Below, piece by piece: positions 7,021 through 16,864 of a stretch of 64,000 bases of DNA. This DNA comes from Archangium minus (GTDB taxonomy: Bacteria > Myxococcota > Myxococcia > Myxococcales > Myxococcaceae): positions 6,572,001 through 6,636,000 of the forward strand of contig NZ_CP043494.1 of the NCBI RefSeq assembly GCF_044360475.1, written 5' to 3'. The stretch's first letter is position 1; each line of letters begins with the position of its first letter. The notes beneath the pieces were generated by a model that worked only from the letters and a program-made list of their open reading frames with translations, made no database searches and was not told where the DNA came from. Both the position numbers and the translations under genes were made by a program.

Positions 7021-9372
7021 ATGCATCCGCTCGCACGAACTGGCGTGGCCCTGGCGCTGCTGCTCTCCACCGCCACGCTCGCGGCCTCCAAGCAGATTCC
7101 TCAAGTGGCGGGGCCTCCACCCGGAGCCCCGATCGGCGCTGGGCTCAACGCTGACAACGGCATGCCCGTGAGCAGCACCACCGGAGGCGGCTCCCCTTCC
7201 CTCTCGGGCACCCGCATGCAGCCCACCCTCGACGCGATGAGCGCCTTCGCCCAATGGTGGGGTCCGCTTCGGGGCAACCTCTCCGAGCGCATCCGTGGGG
7301 TGTGCACGAACCTTCAGTCCACTCCCGAGGTTGCGAGCTGGTGCACGCGCTACCACGGCCCCAACGCGACCGAGTTCGACGCGGCGACGCTGTTGGACTC
7401 GGACGCCCTGGTGCTGGCCGCGTACTTCAGTGCGCGGGAGCCGCTCCTCCAGGCGTTGGCCTCGATGGAGTCCGCGCTCGCCACCGTGAAGCTGTCGAAG
7501 TCCTCCCCGCAGGCGCAGCAGGATGAGCTGGCCGCCACCCAGGGGGTGTTGGACCTCGCGAGCTCCAGGCTCTCCTTGAACGCGGGGGTGGAGACCGCCG
7601 CCAGCCTGGCGGGCCTGCTGCCGGGAATTGAGCTGAGCGCGTTCCTGGATCAGCTCTTCAAAGGACTGGCCCTGGCGCTCCAGGATCGTGCCGAGGCCGA
7701 GGCCGTGCTGTACGTGCTCCTCGAGTTCGACGAGCGGATCTGCGCCCGGGAGGTGAAGGACACCTGGGGCCAGATGCGGGGGCACATCCGGGACTGGCTG
7801 CCGAGCACCTGCACCGCGGCGCACAACAATGTCTTCGCGGCGTCGCTCGGGGCGGGAGGAACGGCCTCGCTCGCGCTGCTGCGCAAGACGGTGGAGGAGG
7901 ACCTCCGAGCCATCCCCTCGCACCTGGCCTTCGAGGTTGTCTTCGAGGCGGATGGGCGCAAGTACGCACGCGCCGCGCCGGCCGTCCGAGAGCTGGTCGA
8001 CGCGATGATCGGGGGCGTGCACCCGGTCCGCGCACTGGACACGCTGTCCCGCCGGCTCGAGGCCCTCCCCCTGGAGCCGGGCGTGCCTGCCACTGTCTCG
8101 AAGCTCTACACGCGGCTCGCGTGCGTCAGCGCCATGCCCGGTTCCTTCACGCGCTACATCGAGCTGGTGAACGACGCCAACCGGGGCCTCGTTCCCCAGA
8201 TGGACTCGCGAGCCCGAGGCCTGGCCGTGATGCTGCTCTCGCTCCAGCGGGAGAGCTGCGGCTGGGTGTACGAACCGATTGGAACGCAGTCGCGGTTGAA
8301 GGTCTGGGCTGCACTCGCCGCACCGCTCTCGGAGTCGGCGGAGGGAATCGCCACGGTCTCAACGGACCTGCAGCAACTGGTGGAGCAGGCGCGGCGGCTC
8401 GGGGCGGTGTCTCAGGATGGGACGCCCGCGCAGATCGCCGAGGCCACCCGGCTGCTGGCGCAGGAGGGCGTGTCGGCGCTCGATGCGGCGGATGTGGCGC
8501 TGGATGGGGTGCTCCGCCTCAACAGGCTGCTGGGCGGGTGGATGCCGAACTCCAACCTCCAGGTGGAGGAGAACCAGAAGGCCCTGCTCGAGGCGCGCAC
8601 CGTGCTCCTGGCCTCGCGGGACGTGCTGCGCATGGTGGTGGCGGCGATCGCCCGGGACATCACCACCGTGTACCAGTTGCTGCTCGAGCACCAGGCCATC
8701 TCCAGCAGGACCAGCCGGTACGGTGACGAAGCCGCGAGTCGGTGCAATCAGGCGGAGGTCTGGAAGGCCCCGGCGATGACGGAGCCCGAGGCCCAAGCCT
8801 CCGAGTGGCGATGCGAGCGGCGACCCTGCATCTGCCTGCCGGACGGATTCACCCGGTATGGAGGCCTGCTGGTAGCGCTCGCCGACGCCAAGGACGCCGA
8901 GGAGGTGAAGGCCGTCATCCTCGCCTCGACCACGCCGGTGGGGAGCTGGCGGTGGCGGAGCGATCCGGACGTACACCACTTCGTCTCGCTGAGCGGCATG
9001 GTGGGGTTTGGTGGTGCCTACTACCTCTCCGGCGCCCCCGGGGGAGATCCGTTCAAGCCGCGGGTGCTGGTGCCCTTCGGCGTGGACTACCAACTGGGCC
9101 GAGCCGGGCTCACCTGGAGCCTGTTCTTCCAAGCCATCGACCTGGCGGGCTACACCAACTTCGTCGGCATGGAGGAGCGCAAGGCGCCGCGCGTGGCGGA
9201 GGCGATCAGCCCCGGCCTGTGGCTCAAGGGCATGTTCCCGAGGACACCCTTCACGCTCTCGGTGAGCGCGGCGTATGACCTCGACGCGGGGGGCGTGACG
9301 CCCCACCCGGCCTGGCGGGTCAACGCGGGCGTCTCCATCGACATGCCGCTGTTCCTGCTGTACCGGAACTGA
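7021..9372 (+). CDS. Large exported hypothetical protein with beta-barrel-like C-terminus
   Basis: 783 residues. The ATG at 7021 is preceded by AAAGGA and followed by a good signal peptide (LARTGVALALLLSTATLAAS). An in-frame ATG at 7000 is less well placed. The central 600 residues are largely helical with no motif I recognise. The last 150 residues alternate polar and hydrophobic residues (GMVGFGGAYYLSG, PFGVDYQLGRAGLTWSLFF, FTLSVSAAYDLDAGG) and end in an aromatic-rich strand (FLLYRN), suggesting a small outer-membrane barrel. Third gene of the protease operon. It ends just before a convergent kinase gene. Confidence 0.65.
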   Translation: MHPLARTGVALALLLSTATLAASKQIPQVAGPPPGAPIGAGLNADNGMPVSSTTGGGSPSLSGTRMQPTLDAMSAFAQWWGPLRGNLSERIRGVCTNLQSTPEVASWCTRYHGPNATEFDAATLLDSDALVLAAYFSAREPLLQALASMESALATVKLSKSSPQAQQDELAATQGVLDLASSRLSLNAGVETAASLAGLLPGIELSAFLDQLFKGLALALQDRAEAEAVLYVLLEFDERICAREVKDTWGQMRGHIRDWLPSTCTAAHNNVFAASLGAGGTASLALLRKTVEEDLRAIPSHLAFEVVFEADGRKYARAAPAVRELVDAMIGGVHPVRALDTLSRRLEALPLEPGVPATVSKLYTRLACVSAMPGSFTRYIELVNDANRGLVPQMDSRARGLAVMLLSLQRESCGWVYEPIGTQSRLKVWAALAAPLSESAEGIATVSTDLQQLVEQARRLGAVSQDGTPAQIAEATRLLAQEGVSALDAADVALDGVLRLNRLLGGWMPNSNLQVEENQKALLEARTVLLASRDVLRMVVAAIARDITTVYQLLLEHQAISSRTSRYGDEAASRCNQAEVWKAPAMTEPEAQASEWRCERRPCICLPDGFTRYGGLLVALADAKDAEEVKAVILASTTPVGSWRWRSDPDVHHFVSLSGMVGFGGAYYLSGAPGGDPFKPRVLVPFGVDYQLGRAGLTWSLFFQAIDLAGYTNFVGMEERKAPRVAEAISPGLWLKGMFPRTPFTLSVSAAYDLDAGGVTPHPAWRVNAGVSIDMPLFLLYRN

Positions 9373-9373
9373 G

Positions 9374-11224
9374 TCAGGCCGAGGCGGCCTGGACCTCCCG
9401 CGCGCGCAGGGGCAGCTCGAGCGTGAAGGTGGCGCCCTGGCCGCGCCCCCCGCTCGCGCAGCCGAGCCGGCCTCCCATCTCCTCGGCGGCCTGCGCGCTG
9501 GCGTGCAGCCCGAAGCCGTGCCCGTCCTTCTTCGTGGTGAAGCCATGAACGAAGAGCCGGGGTAGGTGCTCCGGCGCGATGCCCACCCCGTTGTCGGCCA
9601 CCTCGATGCGCAAACACGCCTCCCCTTCCCTGCGCACGCGGAGGGAGAGCTGCTTGTCCGCGCGCCCGCTCTCCACCAGCGCGTGCCGCGCGTTGCCCAG
9701 CAGGTTCACCAGGATCTGCAGCAGCTTGTGCCGATCCACCTCCATTGGGGGCACGTCCTCACACTCGCGGTGGACGCGAATGCCCAGCCGCTCGAAGGAG
9801 GTCGCGTTGAGGCGCAGCGCGTCGTCGATGAGCTCGGGCACCGTCACCTGCTCCACCCTGCCGCCGTAGCGCGCGTGCTCCTGCTGCATGCTCACCACGG
9901 ACTTGATGTGCTCCACATTGCGCGCCAGCCCCTGCATCTCTGCCAGGAGCGCTTCGACCTCTCCCGCCAGGTGTTGCGACACAGTGGAGAGGTACTCCGG
10001 GAGCTTGCGACCCCGGTCGTCCTCCGTCAGGAAGGCCGGCAGCTTCGCCTCGTGCGCGCGCAGCAGCTCCACGGCACGCACCAGCAGGGGCACCCGCGAA
10101 CCGCGCAGCCGTTCGATGACGAGCGTGGCCGAGACGTTGACGCTGTTGAGCGTGTTGCCCACGTTGTGCAGGACCCCGGTGGCCACCTCCGCCATGCCCG
10201 CCCGGCGAGACATGTCCACCAGGTTGCGGTGCAGCTCGTCCAGCCGGGCCTCGGCCGCCTTGCGATCGCTCACGTCCCGGCCGAACAAGGTCACGCCGAT
10301 CACCTGCCCCTTGTTGCCCTGAATGGGGTGGAGGGAGAGATCCAGATTGATGGAGCGCTCCCCCACCCGGAAGGGGACGTCGTAGCGGACGGACTGGCCC
10401 CCGAAGGCCCGAGCCAGGACCGCGCGCCACTCGGCACGCCGCTCCTCCGTGGCCTGCTCGTCCAGCGCATCCCCCGACTTCACTTCCCGGCCGAACGCCT
10501 CGCGGAACATCCGCCTCGCCGCGGAGTTGGCGGTGACGATGCGCCCCTGTGGGTCGAGCGAACAGACCGGGTCATCCGTGCTCTCAACGAGGCTGATCAG
10601 CTTGCGCTCGCTCTCGCGAACCGTGGCGATCGCCTCGTCGCGCGCGGCGCAGAACAGTGAGCTCACCCCCCAGCCGAGCAGCAGGACCAGGGAATCCATC
10701 ACGCCTGCGGCCCACAACCTGGGCTGGGCGAAGATCGGCTCCAGGGAGCCGAACCCCGACAGGCACAGCGGGAGGAGAACACTCGCGTTGAGGCACAAGA
10801 CCCCCGTGATGATGAGCCCCAGCCGTGGCCCCATCAGGTAGACGGCCAGGGCCGGAATGAGCATGACGGTCGCGTGCGAGGCGATGGCGGGATGGGGCAT
10901 CGAGAAGGTGGCCGAGACGTATCCGCTCACGAACAGGCCGCACACCATCATGGCCGCGGGCCGGATCGAGCTCCCCCGGCGCAGGACCACCAGCACCATT
11001 CCGAAGAGCGCCGCCATCGCCAGCCCGTGCACGAAGCGAGGCAGGCTGATGTCCTGGAAGAGTGACGCCGACAGCGCCAGCGCCAGGTTGAATGCCACCA
11101 GGAAGAGTGTGCCCCCCACCAGCAAGCGGTAGCGGCTGAGCTCGTCCGGTGGGGAGCGGCGCTGTTCCTCGGTCAGGAACGCATCCAGTCGTCTGAGCAA
11201 CCACGCACGCGACCCCTGGCTCAT
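9374..11224 (-). CDS. Membrane-bound PAS sensor histidine kinase, LHNVGN type
   Basis: 616 residues from the ATG at 11224. The N-terminal 190 residues carry five or six transmembrane helices with a VYLMGPRLGL loop. A PAS domain follows (about 210-325, SLVESTDDPVCSLDPQGRIV). Next is a dimerisation helix with GMAEVATGVLHNVGNTLNS, where the putative phospho-His sits in LHNVGN instead of the usual HExRTP. An HATPase_c domain closes the protein (LLGNARHAL N-box, DNGVGI, GFGLHASA). Strongly resembles the kinase at 59270-61174 in architecture and wording. No response regulator is adjacent, so it is an orphan kinase with unknown signal. The stop lies one base from that of the preceding convergent gene. 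Confidence 0.85.
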   Translation of the reverse strand: MSQGSRAWLLRRLDAFLTEEQRRSPPDELSRYRLLVGGTLFLVAFNLALALSASLFQDISLPRFVHGLAMAALFGMVLVVLRRGSSIRPAAMMVCGLFVSGYVSATFSMPHPAIASHATVMLIPALAVYLMGPRLGLIITGVLCLNASVLLPLCLSGFGSLEPIFAQPRLWAAGVMDSLVLLLGWGVSSLFCAARDEAIATVRESERKLISLVESTDDPVCSLDPQGRIVTANSAARRMFREAFGREVKSGDALDEQATEERRAEWRAVLARAFGGQSVRYDVPFRVGERSINLDLSLHPIQGNKGQVIGVTLFGRDVSDRKAAEARLDELHRNLVDMSRRAGMAEVATGVLHNVGNTLNSVNVSATLVIERLRGSRVPLLVRAVELLRAHEAKLPAFLTEDDRGRKLPEYLSTVSQHLAGEVEALLAEMQGLARNVEHIKSVVSMQQEHARYGGRVEQVTVPELIDDALRLNATSFERLGIRVHRECEDVPPMEVDRHKLLQILVNLLGNARHALVESGRADKQLSLRVRREGEACLRIEVADNGVGIAPEHLPRLFVHGFTTKKDGHGFGLHASAQAAEEMGGRLGCASGGRGQGATFTLELPLRAREVQAASA

Positions 11225-11283
11225 TCCTCCTTTTATAGCGCACACGGCCCCCCTGCGACAGGGAGCCTTCCGGCCCGGTCCCC

Positions 11284-12759
11284 TCAGAAGCCTGAGATTC
11301 CGAAGTTATCGTCGGACATGTAACTCAAGGTCAGGCGCAGCCCTCCTCCGCCAATCACTTGATGGTGAGTCGGACCGAAATCGTAGGCGCGCAAGGCCAT
11401 GGGGATCTCCAACCCCACTGCCAGTCCAGGTGCGACCCGCACACGGCCATCCCAGGTGAGGTAGGCGATGGACTCGAAACCCTCTCGGGGCTCCGAGTAC
11501 GCTCCCGTCACCCACCAGTTCTTCGCCCGCACTCGGAGCATGCCTAGACCCAGGCGCACCAGCTTCGCCTCCAGGACGGCCTGCGCTCCCGGTCCGATGT
11601 GGTAGTCGCGCGGGATGGACGGATCCAAGCCGAGGTTTCCCGCCGCGGCGAATCCCAGTCCGCCCAGAATGGCGGTGCCCTGCAGGAACGACCGGCTGCT
11701 GATCCGCGTCTGCAGCGTGGTCCCGAAGCCCACCCCCACGGACGACACCCGCACGATGTGGTTCGCGCCGTAGTCGTAGAGGCCGAACAGCCCCCAGAGC
11801 CCGCGCGTCGAGCTCTCCTGGCCGCCGTACTGGGCCCCCGCGACGAGTCCCCGGATGTGGAGATTCGCCATGAGGGTCCCGGGGAAGGTCACCCCCGCGG
11901 TCGCGTCGAAATAGGAGAAGGGGTGGCGGTAGCGCCACTGGGGATCTCCCGGCGCTCCGTAGGTGAGCTCTCCCGAGAAGGAGACCTGGGGCCCTTGGGT
12001 CAGCAGCGGGAACCGCTCGGCGCCCGTCCTGTCCACGAAGCGCGTCATCAGGCTCACGCCCGGTGCGATTTCTCCATAGAGCGGCGGAGACGAGTCGATG
12101 TCGCCCGGATTCATCTCGCCGCCGAAGATCCAGTCATTCAGGGACGAGGCCGGACTGACGAGCACCCCGGCGAGCCTCCGAACCGTGCTCACCTTCCCTC
12201 CCTGTGGCTCCGTCAGGACGCTGTACGTCCGGTGAAGGACCTCGCCCAGGAAGACACCGCCGAGCGTCGTGGTGATCTGATCATTGATGGAGGGCGGTTC
12301 GTTCTCCGCGAAGTACTCCCACACCAGGCTGGAGAAGAAGGTGTAGAGGCCCGCTTGCCAGAACGGCACGCCCGAGGACCGCGCTCCGGCGAAGGTGAAC
12401 GAGCCGTGGTACGGGTGGGCGAACTGGTTCGTGACGAAGTTGTCGACGTCGAACGTCCAGCCATCCGTGCCATCGAGGTGGCTGCGCACCGTCTCCCAGG
12501 AGATCAGCGCGAACGGCTCGCGGGAGATGAGGTTGTGGAAGGAGAAGAGGCCGAGGTTCACCGCCGTCGCTTCGATGGCCGGGACGAGGTAATTCGTCCG
12601 CACGGGCGCATCCGCGGGCAGTACCGGCACCTCCACGGGCAATGCGGGCACCGGCACGAGCACGGCGCTTGATTCATCGGGAACGGAGGGCGGCGAGCCC
12701 TCGGCGCGCGCGAGCGTTCCACACACGCACAACAGCGCCAGCAGCCCTCCCCCTCTCAC
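11284..12759 (-). CDS. Exported DUF3943-like outer-membrane protein
   Basis: 491 residues from a GTG at 12759 that overlaps the stop of the upstream gene (GTGA), indicating translational coupling. A signal peptide (GGGLLALLCVCGTLARA) is followed by a Pro/Val linker. Then come TNYLVPAIEATAVNLGLFSFHNLISREPFALI and a region rich in alternating strands (PQVSFSGELTYGAP, VGVGFGTTLQTRISSRSF). The NLGLFSFH/REPFA wording and overall pattern recall DUF3943 envelope proteins, but that assignment is tentative. Last gene of a TetR - small membrane protein - DUF3943 operon, so it is probably under control of that TetR regulator. Confidence 0.65.
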   Translation of the reverse strand: MRGGGLLALLCVCGTLARAEGSPPSVPDESSAVLVPVPALPVEVPVLPADAPVRTNYLVPAIEATAVNLGLFSFHNLISREPFALISWETVRSHLDGTDGWTFDVDNFVTNQFAHPYHGSFTFAGARSSGVPFWQAGLYTFFSSLVWEYFAENEPPSINDQITTTLGGVFLGEVLHRTYSVLTEPQGGKVSTVRRLAGVLVSPASSLNDWIFGGEMNPGDIDSSPPLYGEIAPGVSLMTRFVDRTGAERFPLLTQGPQVSFSGELTYGAPGDPQWRYRHPFSYFDATAGVTFPGTLMANLHIRGLVAGAQYGGQESSTRGLWGLFGLYDYGANHIVRVSSVGVGFGTTLQTRISSRSFLQGTAILGGLGFAAAGNLGLDPSIPRDYHIGPGAQAVLEAKLVRLGLGMLRVRAKNWWVTGAYSEPREGFESIAYLTWDGRVRVAPGLAVGLEIPMALRAYDFGPTHHQVIGGGGLRLTLSYMSDDNFGISGF

Positions 12760-13193
12760 TTGAAGGTACCCGTCAGGGACACCCCACCCCCGTTCGGCGC
12801 AATCATGACGGACGCGGACACATTGCTGCGCGGCCGCTCCGGAGGAGGCGCCCCACTCCACATCACCGCCGAGACGCCCACGACGCACGCCCCGACGAGC
12901 GTCAACGCCACCCCTCCCAGCAGGTTCTGCTGCGCGGTCCGCGCCGCGGGGGTGAGCTCACCGGAGTTCTGGCGAGGCGAGGCGGTCAGCCCCTGCTGGA
13001 AGTTACCGGCGATCCAGAGCACCGTGCCGGAGAGCGCGAGGGTCGCGCCGACCCCCGCCATGATGGGCGCCCGGCTCCGCATGGAGGGCTCCGGCTTTGC
13101 TTCGACGATCGGCGCCGGCCGCGTCTCCTGCTGAGGTGGGGAGGAGACCGGGGCTGTTGCCATCACAGTGGCAGTCAGAAGCGTCGTCAGCAT
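12756..13193 (-). CDS. Small membrane protein of the TetR operon
   Basis: 145 residues from the ATG at 13193, seven bases after the stop of the tetR gene. The N-terminus (LTTLLTATVMATAPVSS) may be a signal peptide. Two more hydrophobic segments are present (RAPIMAGVGATLALSGTVLWIAG and NLLGGVALTLVGACVVGVSAVMW), followed by a short beta-rich tail (VSASVMIAPNGGGVSLTGTFK). Family not recognised; similar small proteins with paired helices occur next to outer-membrane genes in myxobacteria. Its stop overlaps the next start, so production of the DUF3943-like protein is coupled to it. Confidence 0.65.
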   Translation of the reverse strand: MLTTLLTATVMATAPVSSPPQQETRPAPIVEAKPEPSMRSRAPIMAGVGATLALSGTVLWIAGNFQQGLTASPRQNSGELTPAARTAQQNLLGGVALTLVGACVVGVSAVMWSGAPPPERPRSNVSASVMIAPNGGGVSLTGTFK

Positions 13194-13200
13194 GGCTTGC

Positions 13201-13851
13201 TCACGGGCGCGGGGTGGCGCCATCGAGGAAGCAGCGCAGCAACGGCGCGATGGACTCATCGACCGGAACGGGCTGCTTCATGTGGAATTGTTGGAATAGG
13301 ACACTGTGGACCATGCCCAGCAGCAACATGGGGTAGTGCCGGACGTCCTCGGGCCGCAGGGCCCCCTGTCTCAGACCGTCCTCGCACAGGAGCTCGACGC
13401 GGCGGAGGAGCTCGCGCGCGAGCTCCTGCTGGTAACGGCGCTGGGCCGGCTCGTCCTTGGGACGACTGTGCCGCGGCCCCTCCTCCAGGAGGACACTGAA
13501 CAGCCGGAAGTGGGATTGGGAATGCTCGAGGACGCAGCGGAGGAAGCCGTACAGCCGGGCGCGGTACGGCGAGCCCTGGCTCTGCTCCAGCTCCGCGTCG
13601 AGCAGGGCCAGCAGATCCCTGGCGCGCACCTCAAGCAGTGCCAGCAGGAGCTGCTGACGATCCTCAAAATAATTGTAGAGCGTCCCGACCGAGACCCCCA
13701 CCTGCGCGGCGATGTCGTCCATGCGCGTGGCGTGGAGGCCCTGCTCGGACAGGACCTGCTCGGCCGCGTCGAGGATGGCGGCGCGCGCCTCCTCCTTCAT
13801 CCGAACCCGGAGGGACTGAGGCTTGGTTCGAGATGTTGAACGCGGGTTCAT
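13201..13851 (-). CDS. TetR/AcrR family transcriptional regulator
   Basis: 216 residues. Residues 20-70 form the TetR DNA-binding domain (EEARAAILDAAEQVLSEQG, HATRMDDIAAQVGVSVGTLYNYFEDRQQLL). The rest is an all-helical ligand domain of ordinary length. First gene of the operon with the small membrane protein and DUF3943-like protein. A perfect 10-bp inverted repeat starts three bases upstream of its start codon (13854-13881), so autorepression is likely. Ligand unknown. Confidence 0.9.
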   Translation of the reverse strand: MNPRSTSRTKPQSLRVRMKEEARAAILDAAEQVLSEQGLHATRMDDIAAQVGVSVGTLYNYFEDRQQLLLALLEVRARDLLALLDAELEQSQGSPYRARLYGFLRCVLEHSQSHFRLFSVLLEEGPRHSRPKDEPAQRRYQQELARELLRRVELLCEDGLRQGALRPEDVRHYPMLLLGMVHSVLFQQFHMKQPVPVDESIAPLLRCFLDGATPRP

Positions 13852-13853
13852 AA

Positions 13854-13881
13854 TCCTGAGCCCGGGATATAGGGCTCAGGA
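13854..13881. promoter_or_regulatory. Inverted-repeat operator of the TetR operon
   Basis: Arms TCCTGAGCCC (13854-13863) and GGGCTCAGGA (13872-13881) are perfect reverse complements around an 8-base spacer. The 28-bp site lies immediately upstream of the tetR start codon. Size and symmetry are typical of a TetR dimer site. Binding here would block transcription or translation initiation of the operon; this is inferred, not shown. Confidence 0.6.
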
Positions 13882-13964
13882 ATATGGGATGCAAGCCAAC
13901 CTGCGACAAGGGGGGTTGGCGCGGGGTATTCAAGCGGAGGTGGGTGTGTGCACCACCACCCCTT

Positions 13965-14954
13965 TCAAGGGGCCGTGCCGCCGTCCCAACCCGGAGGAGG
14001 ACCCATGCCGCCATCACCGCGAGGGGGGCGCACGCCACCGTCGCCCGGAGGAGGACCGCCGGGGCCCCCACCGCCGCCACCCGGCATCTGGCACGCCGCG
14101 TTGGAGAGCGAGGACCGGATGACGAGCGTCTTCCAGGCCAACATCGCGCCGTCCGACATGCGCTGGGTCTGGAGCATGTAGTCAGGAGCGGACTCCTCGG
14201 AGACGACGTTGTCGGTCGCGTTCGTCGTGTCCCGGGGTCCGCGATCCTTGTAGAGCGGCTGGGTCCCGATGATGTCGTCGTTCAGCGCATCATCGAAGAC
14301 GAGCTGGGAGGTCACGTACTCCTCGCCATTGAGACGGACCGTGAAGTGGATGTGGATGGTCCGGCTGCTGTACCAGCCGGGGAAGCACGTATCGAACTCC
14401 ACCCGGCCGTTCGCGTCCGTCGTCTGGACGCCACGGAACCACCGGGCGGAGGTGGCGGACGGGTCGTCCGCGGTGCAGAACGTGCTGGCGTCCTCGCCCG
14501 AGTAGAGCCCCTCCGGCGCGGCATGCCAGATGTCGACGCTCGCACCGGGGATGGGCTTGCAGGTCTCATCCACCACGAGGAACACGAGGCGCACGGGCAG
14601 ACCCTCGTGGCCCTCGCTGATGTCCTTGCGCTCCAACGTCTCCGCGTAGCAGGGGCCCAGGGTCGCCTCGCACAGCAGGGCGCACGTCGTACCGGGGCCC
14701 GCGGCGAACGGATCCGGATAGGTGCTGGCGGCGGTCATCGCGGCGGTGCCACCGGTCGCCCAGAAGCCGGGGTCAACGACGCCCGACCCCGCGTCCGGCG
14801 TCGTCGTTCCGCCGCCAGAATCGTCCTCGCCGCAGCTCAGCATCACCATGGCGCCGAAAGCGCCGAGGGCCCCAATGACACCGAGCGCCTGCCTCCGGCT
14901 GGGCAGGGAGTCAGCGGGCTGTCGCGCTACCAGGGTGTTTGTCTTCTTGGTCAT
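13965..14954 (-). CDS. Intradiol ring-cleavage dioxygenase-like exported protein
   Basis: 329 residues. The N-terminus has a twin-arginine SRRQALGVIGALGAFGA followed by MVMLSC, so export by Tat and lipid attachment are both possible. The core has the intradiol dioxygenase pattern: LGPCYAETLER (first Tyr), VRLVFLVVDETCKPIPGASVDIWHA, then PGWYSSRTIHIHFTVRL (second Tyr and the HIH pair). These fit the two Tyr and two His Fe(III) ligands of protocatechuate/catechol dioxygenases. The C-terminal 45 residues are a Gly/Pro-rich low-complexity tail. Secreted members of this family often act on unknown aromatic or cell-surface substrates; substrate unknown here. Confidence 0.8.
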   Translation of the reverse strand: MTKKTNTLVARQPADSLPSRRQALGVIGALGAFGAMVMLSCGEDDSGGGTTTPDAGSGVVDPGFWATGGTAAMTAASTYPDPFAAGPGTTCALLCEATLGPCYAETLERKDISEGHEGLPVRLVFLVVDETCKPIPGASVDIWHAAPEGLYSGEDASTFCTADDPSATSARWFRGVQTTDANGRVEFDTCFPGWYSSRTIHIHFTVRLNGEEYVTSQLVFDDALNDDIIGTQPLYKDRGPRDTTNATDNVVSEESAPDYMLQTQRMSDGAMLAWKTLVIRSSLSNAACQMPGGGGGGPGGPPPGDGGVRPPRGDGGMGPPPGWDGGTAP

Positions 14955-15011
14955 CGTGCTCTCCAGAGGGACAACTGAAGAGCACGGTAGGCGCGACTTA
15001 TTAAGATTCCC

Positions 15012-16007
<996 letters not shown>

Positions 16008-16052
16008 GGCCACGCCTCTTAACGGGTTGTCGGCCTCGCCGCCGGGACATCA

Positions 16053-16859
16053 TCAGCTCACGCTCTCGGCGCTATAACGAGCAATGAGGCCTGTGCGCAC
16101 GGCCTGCCGATAGACGCGCGTGAAGACCCAACACGCCAGCAGGATGTACAACAAGGCGAGCCCCACTCCCCAGAGCAGGGTCGTCGCCGAGAAGGCCCCA
16201 CCCGAGACGATCGTCCGCATGCCCTCGAACACGTAGGACGGCGGCAGCAGGCGCGCGACGAGCTGCATCCACTCCGGGAGCGTTGCGAGCGGATAGAAGA
16301 CGCCCGCGAACGGTGAGACCACGGCGGGAATGGGCCAGACGAACCACTCCGCGGACGGCCCGAGCCGCAGCACGATGGCGGTGCCGAAGATGCCGAGCGC
16401 GATTCCGAAGAGGAAGAGCACGAGCAGGAACGGCACGATCAGCAGGCCGAAGGAGAACAGGGACAGCCCGAACGCCGTGCTCGCGACAACGAGCATCACG
16501 ATGAGGCCGATGGAGCTCGTCGCGATGCTCGAGAGCACGAGCCCGCTGATGTACTCGGAGATCGACAAGGGCGTCGCGAAGATGTTGAGGAAGTTGCGCG
16601 ACCACACGTCCTCGAAGAACGCCATCGTCACGCCCTGCATGACGCGGGTCAGGAAGTCCCACAGGAGCACCGCGCCCAGCAGCGAGGGAACGAAGTCGGG
16701 GCCACCGCTCCCGGTGACGGTATTGAGGTAGCGGGTGATGAAGCCCCACAACACCATGTCAATGGCCACCCACACGAAGAGTGGAAAGACGCGCGAGGGG
16801 CTCCCCCGGATGAGATAGAACTGACGAAGGACGACGGCGGCAGCACGGTTGAAGGACAT
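16053..16859 (-). CDS. ABC-2 type transporter permease
   Basis: 268 residues from the ATG at 16859, five bases after the stop of the ATPase gene. Six hydrophobic helices with the ABC-2 layout are visible (FPLFVWVAIDMVLWGFI; VPSLLGAVLLWDFLTRV; ISGLVLSSIATSSIGLIVMLVVA; FGLLIVPFLLVLFLFGIALGIFGTAIVL; PIPAVVSPFAGVFYPLATLP; TLLWGVGLALLYILLACWVF). The PxWMQLVARLLPPSYVFEGMR loop before the last helix is typical. It forms an exporter with the adjacent ATPase. Substrate unknown; no biosynthetic neighbours point to one. Confidence 0.88.
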   Translation of the reverse strand: MSFNRAAAVVLRQFYLIRGSPSRVFPLFVWVAIDMVLWGFITRYLNTVTGSGGPDFVPSLLGAVLLWDFLTRVMQGVTMAFFEDVWSRNFLNIFATPLSISEYISGLVLSSIATSSIGLIVMLVVASTAFGLSLFSFGLLIVPFLLVLFLFGIALGIFGTAIVLRLGPSAEWFVWPIPAVVSPFAGVFYPLATLPEWMQLVARLLPPSYVFEGMRTIVSGGAFSATTLLWGVGLALLYILLACWVFTRVYRQAVRTGLIARYSAESVS

Positions 16860-16864
16860 GGGAG

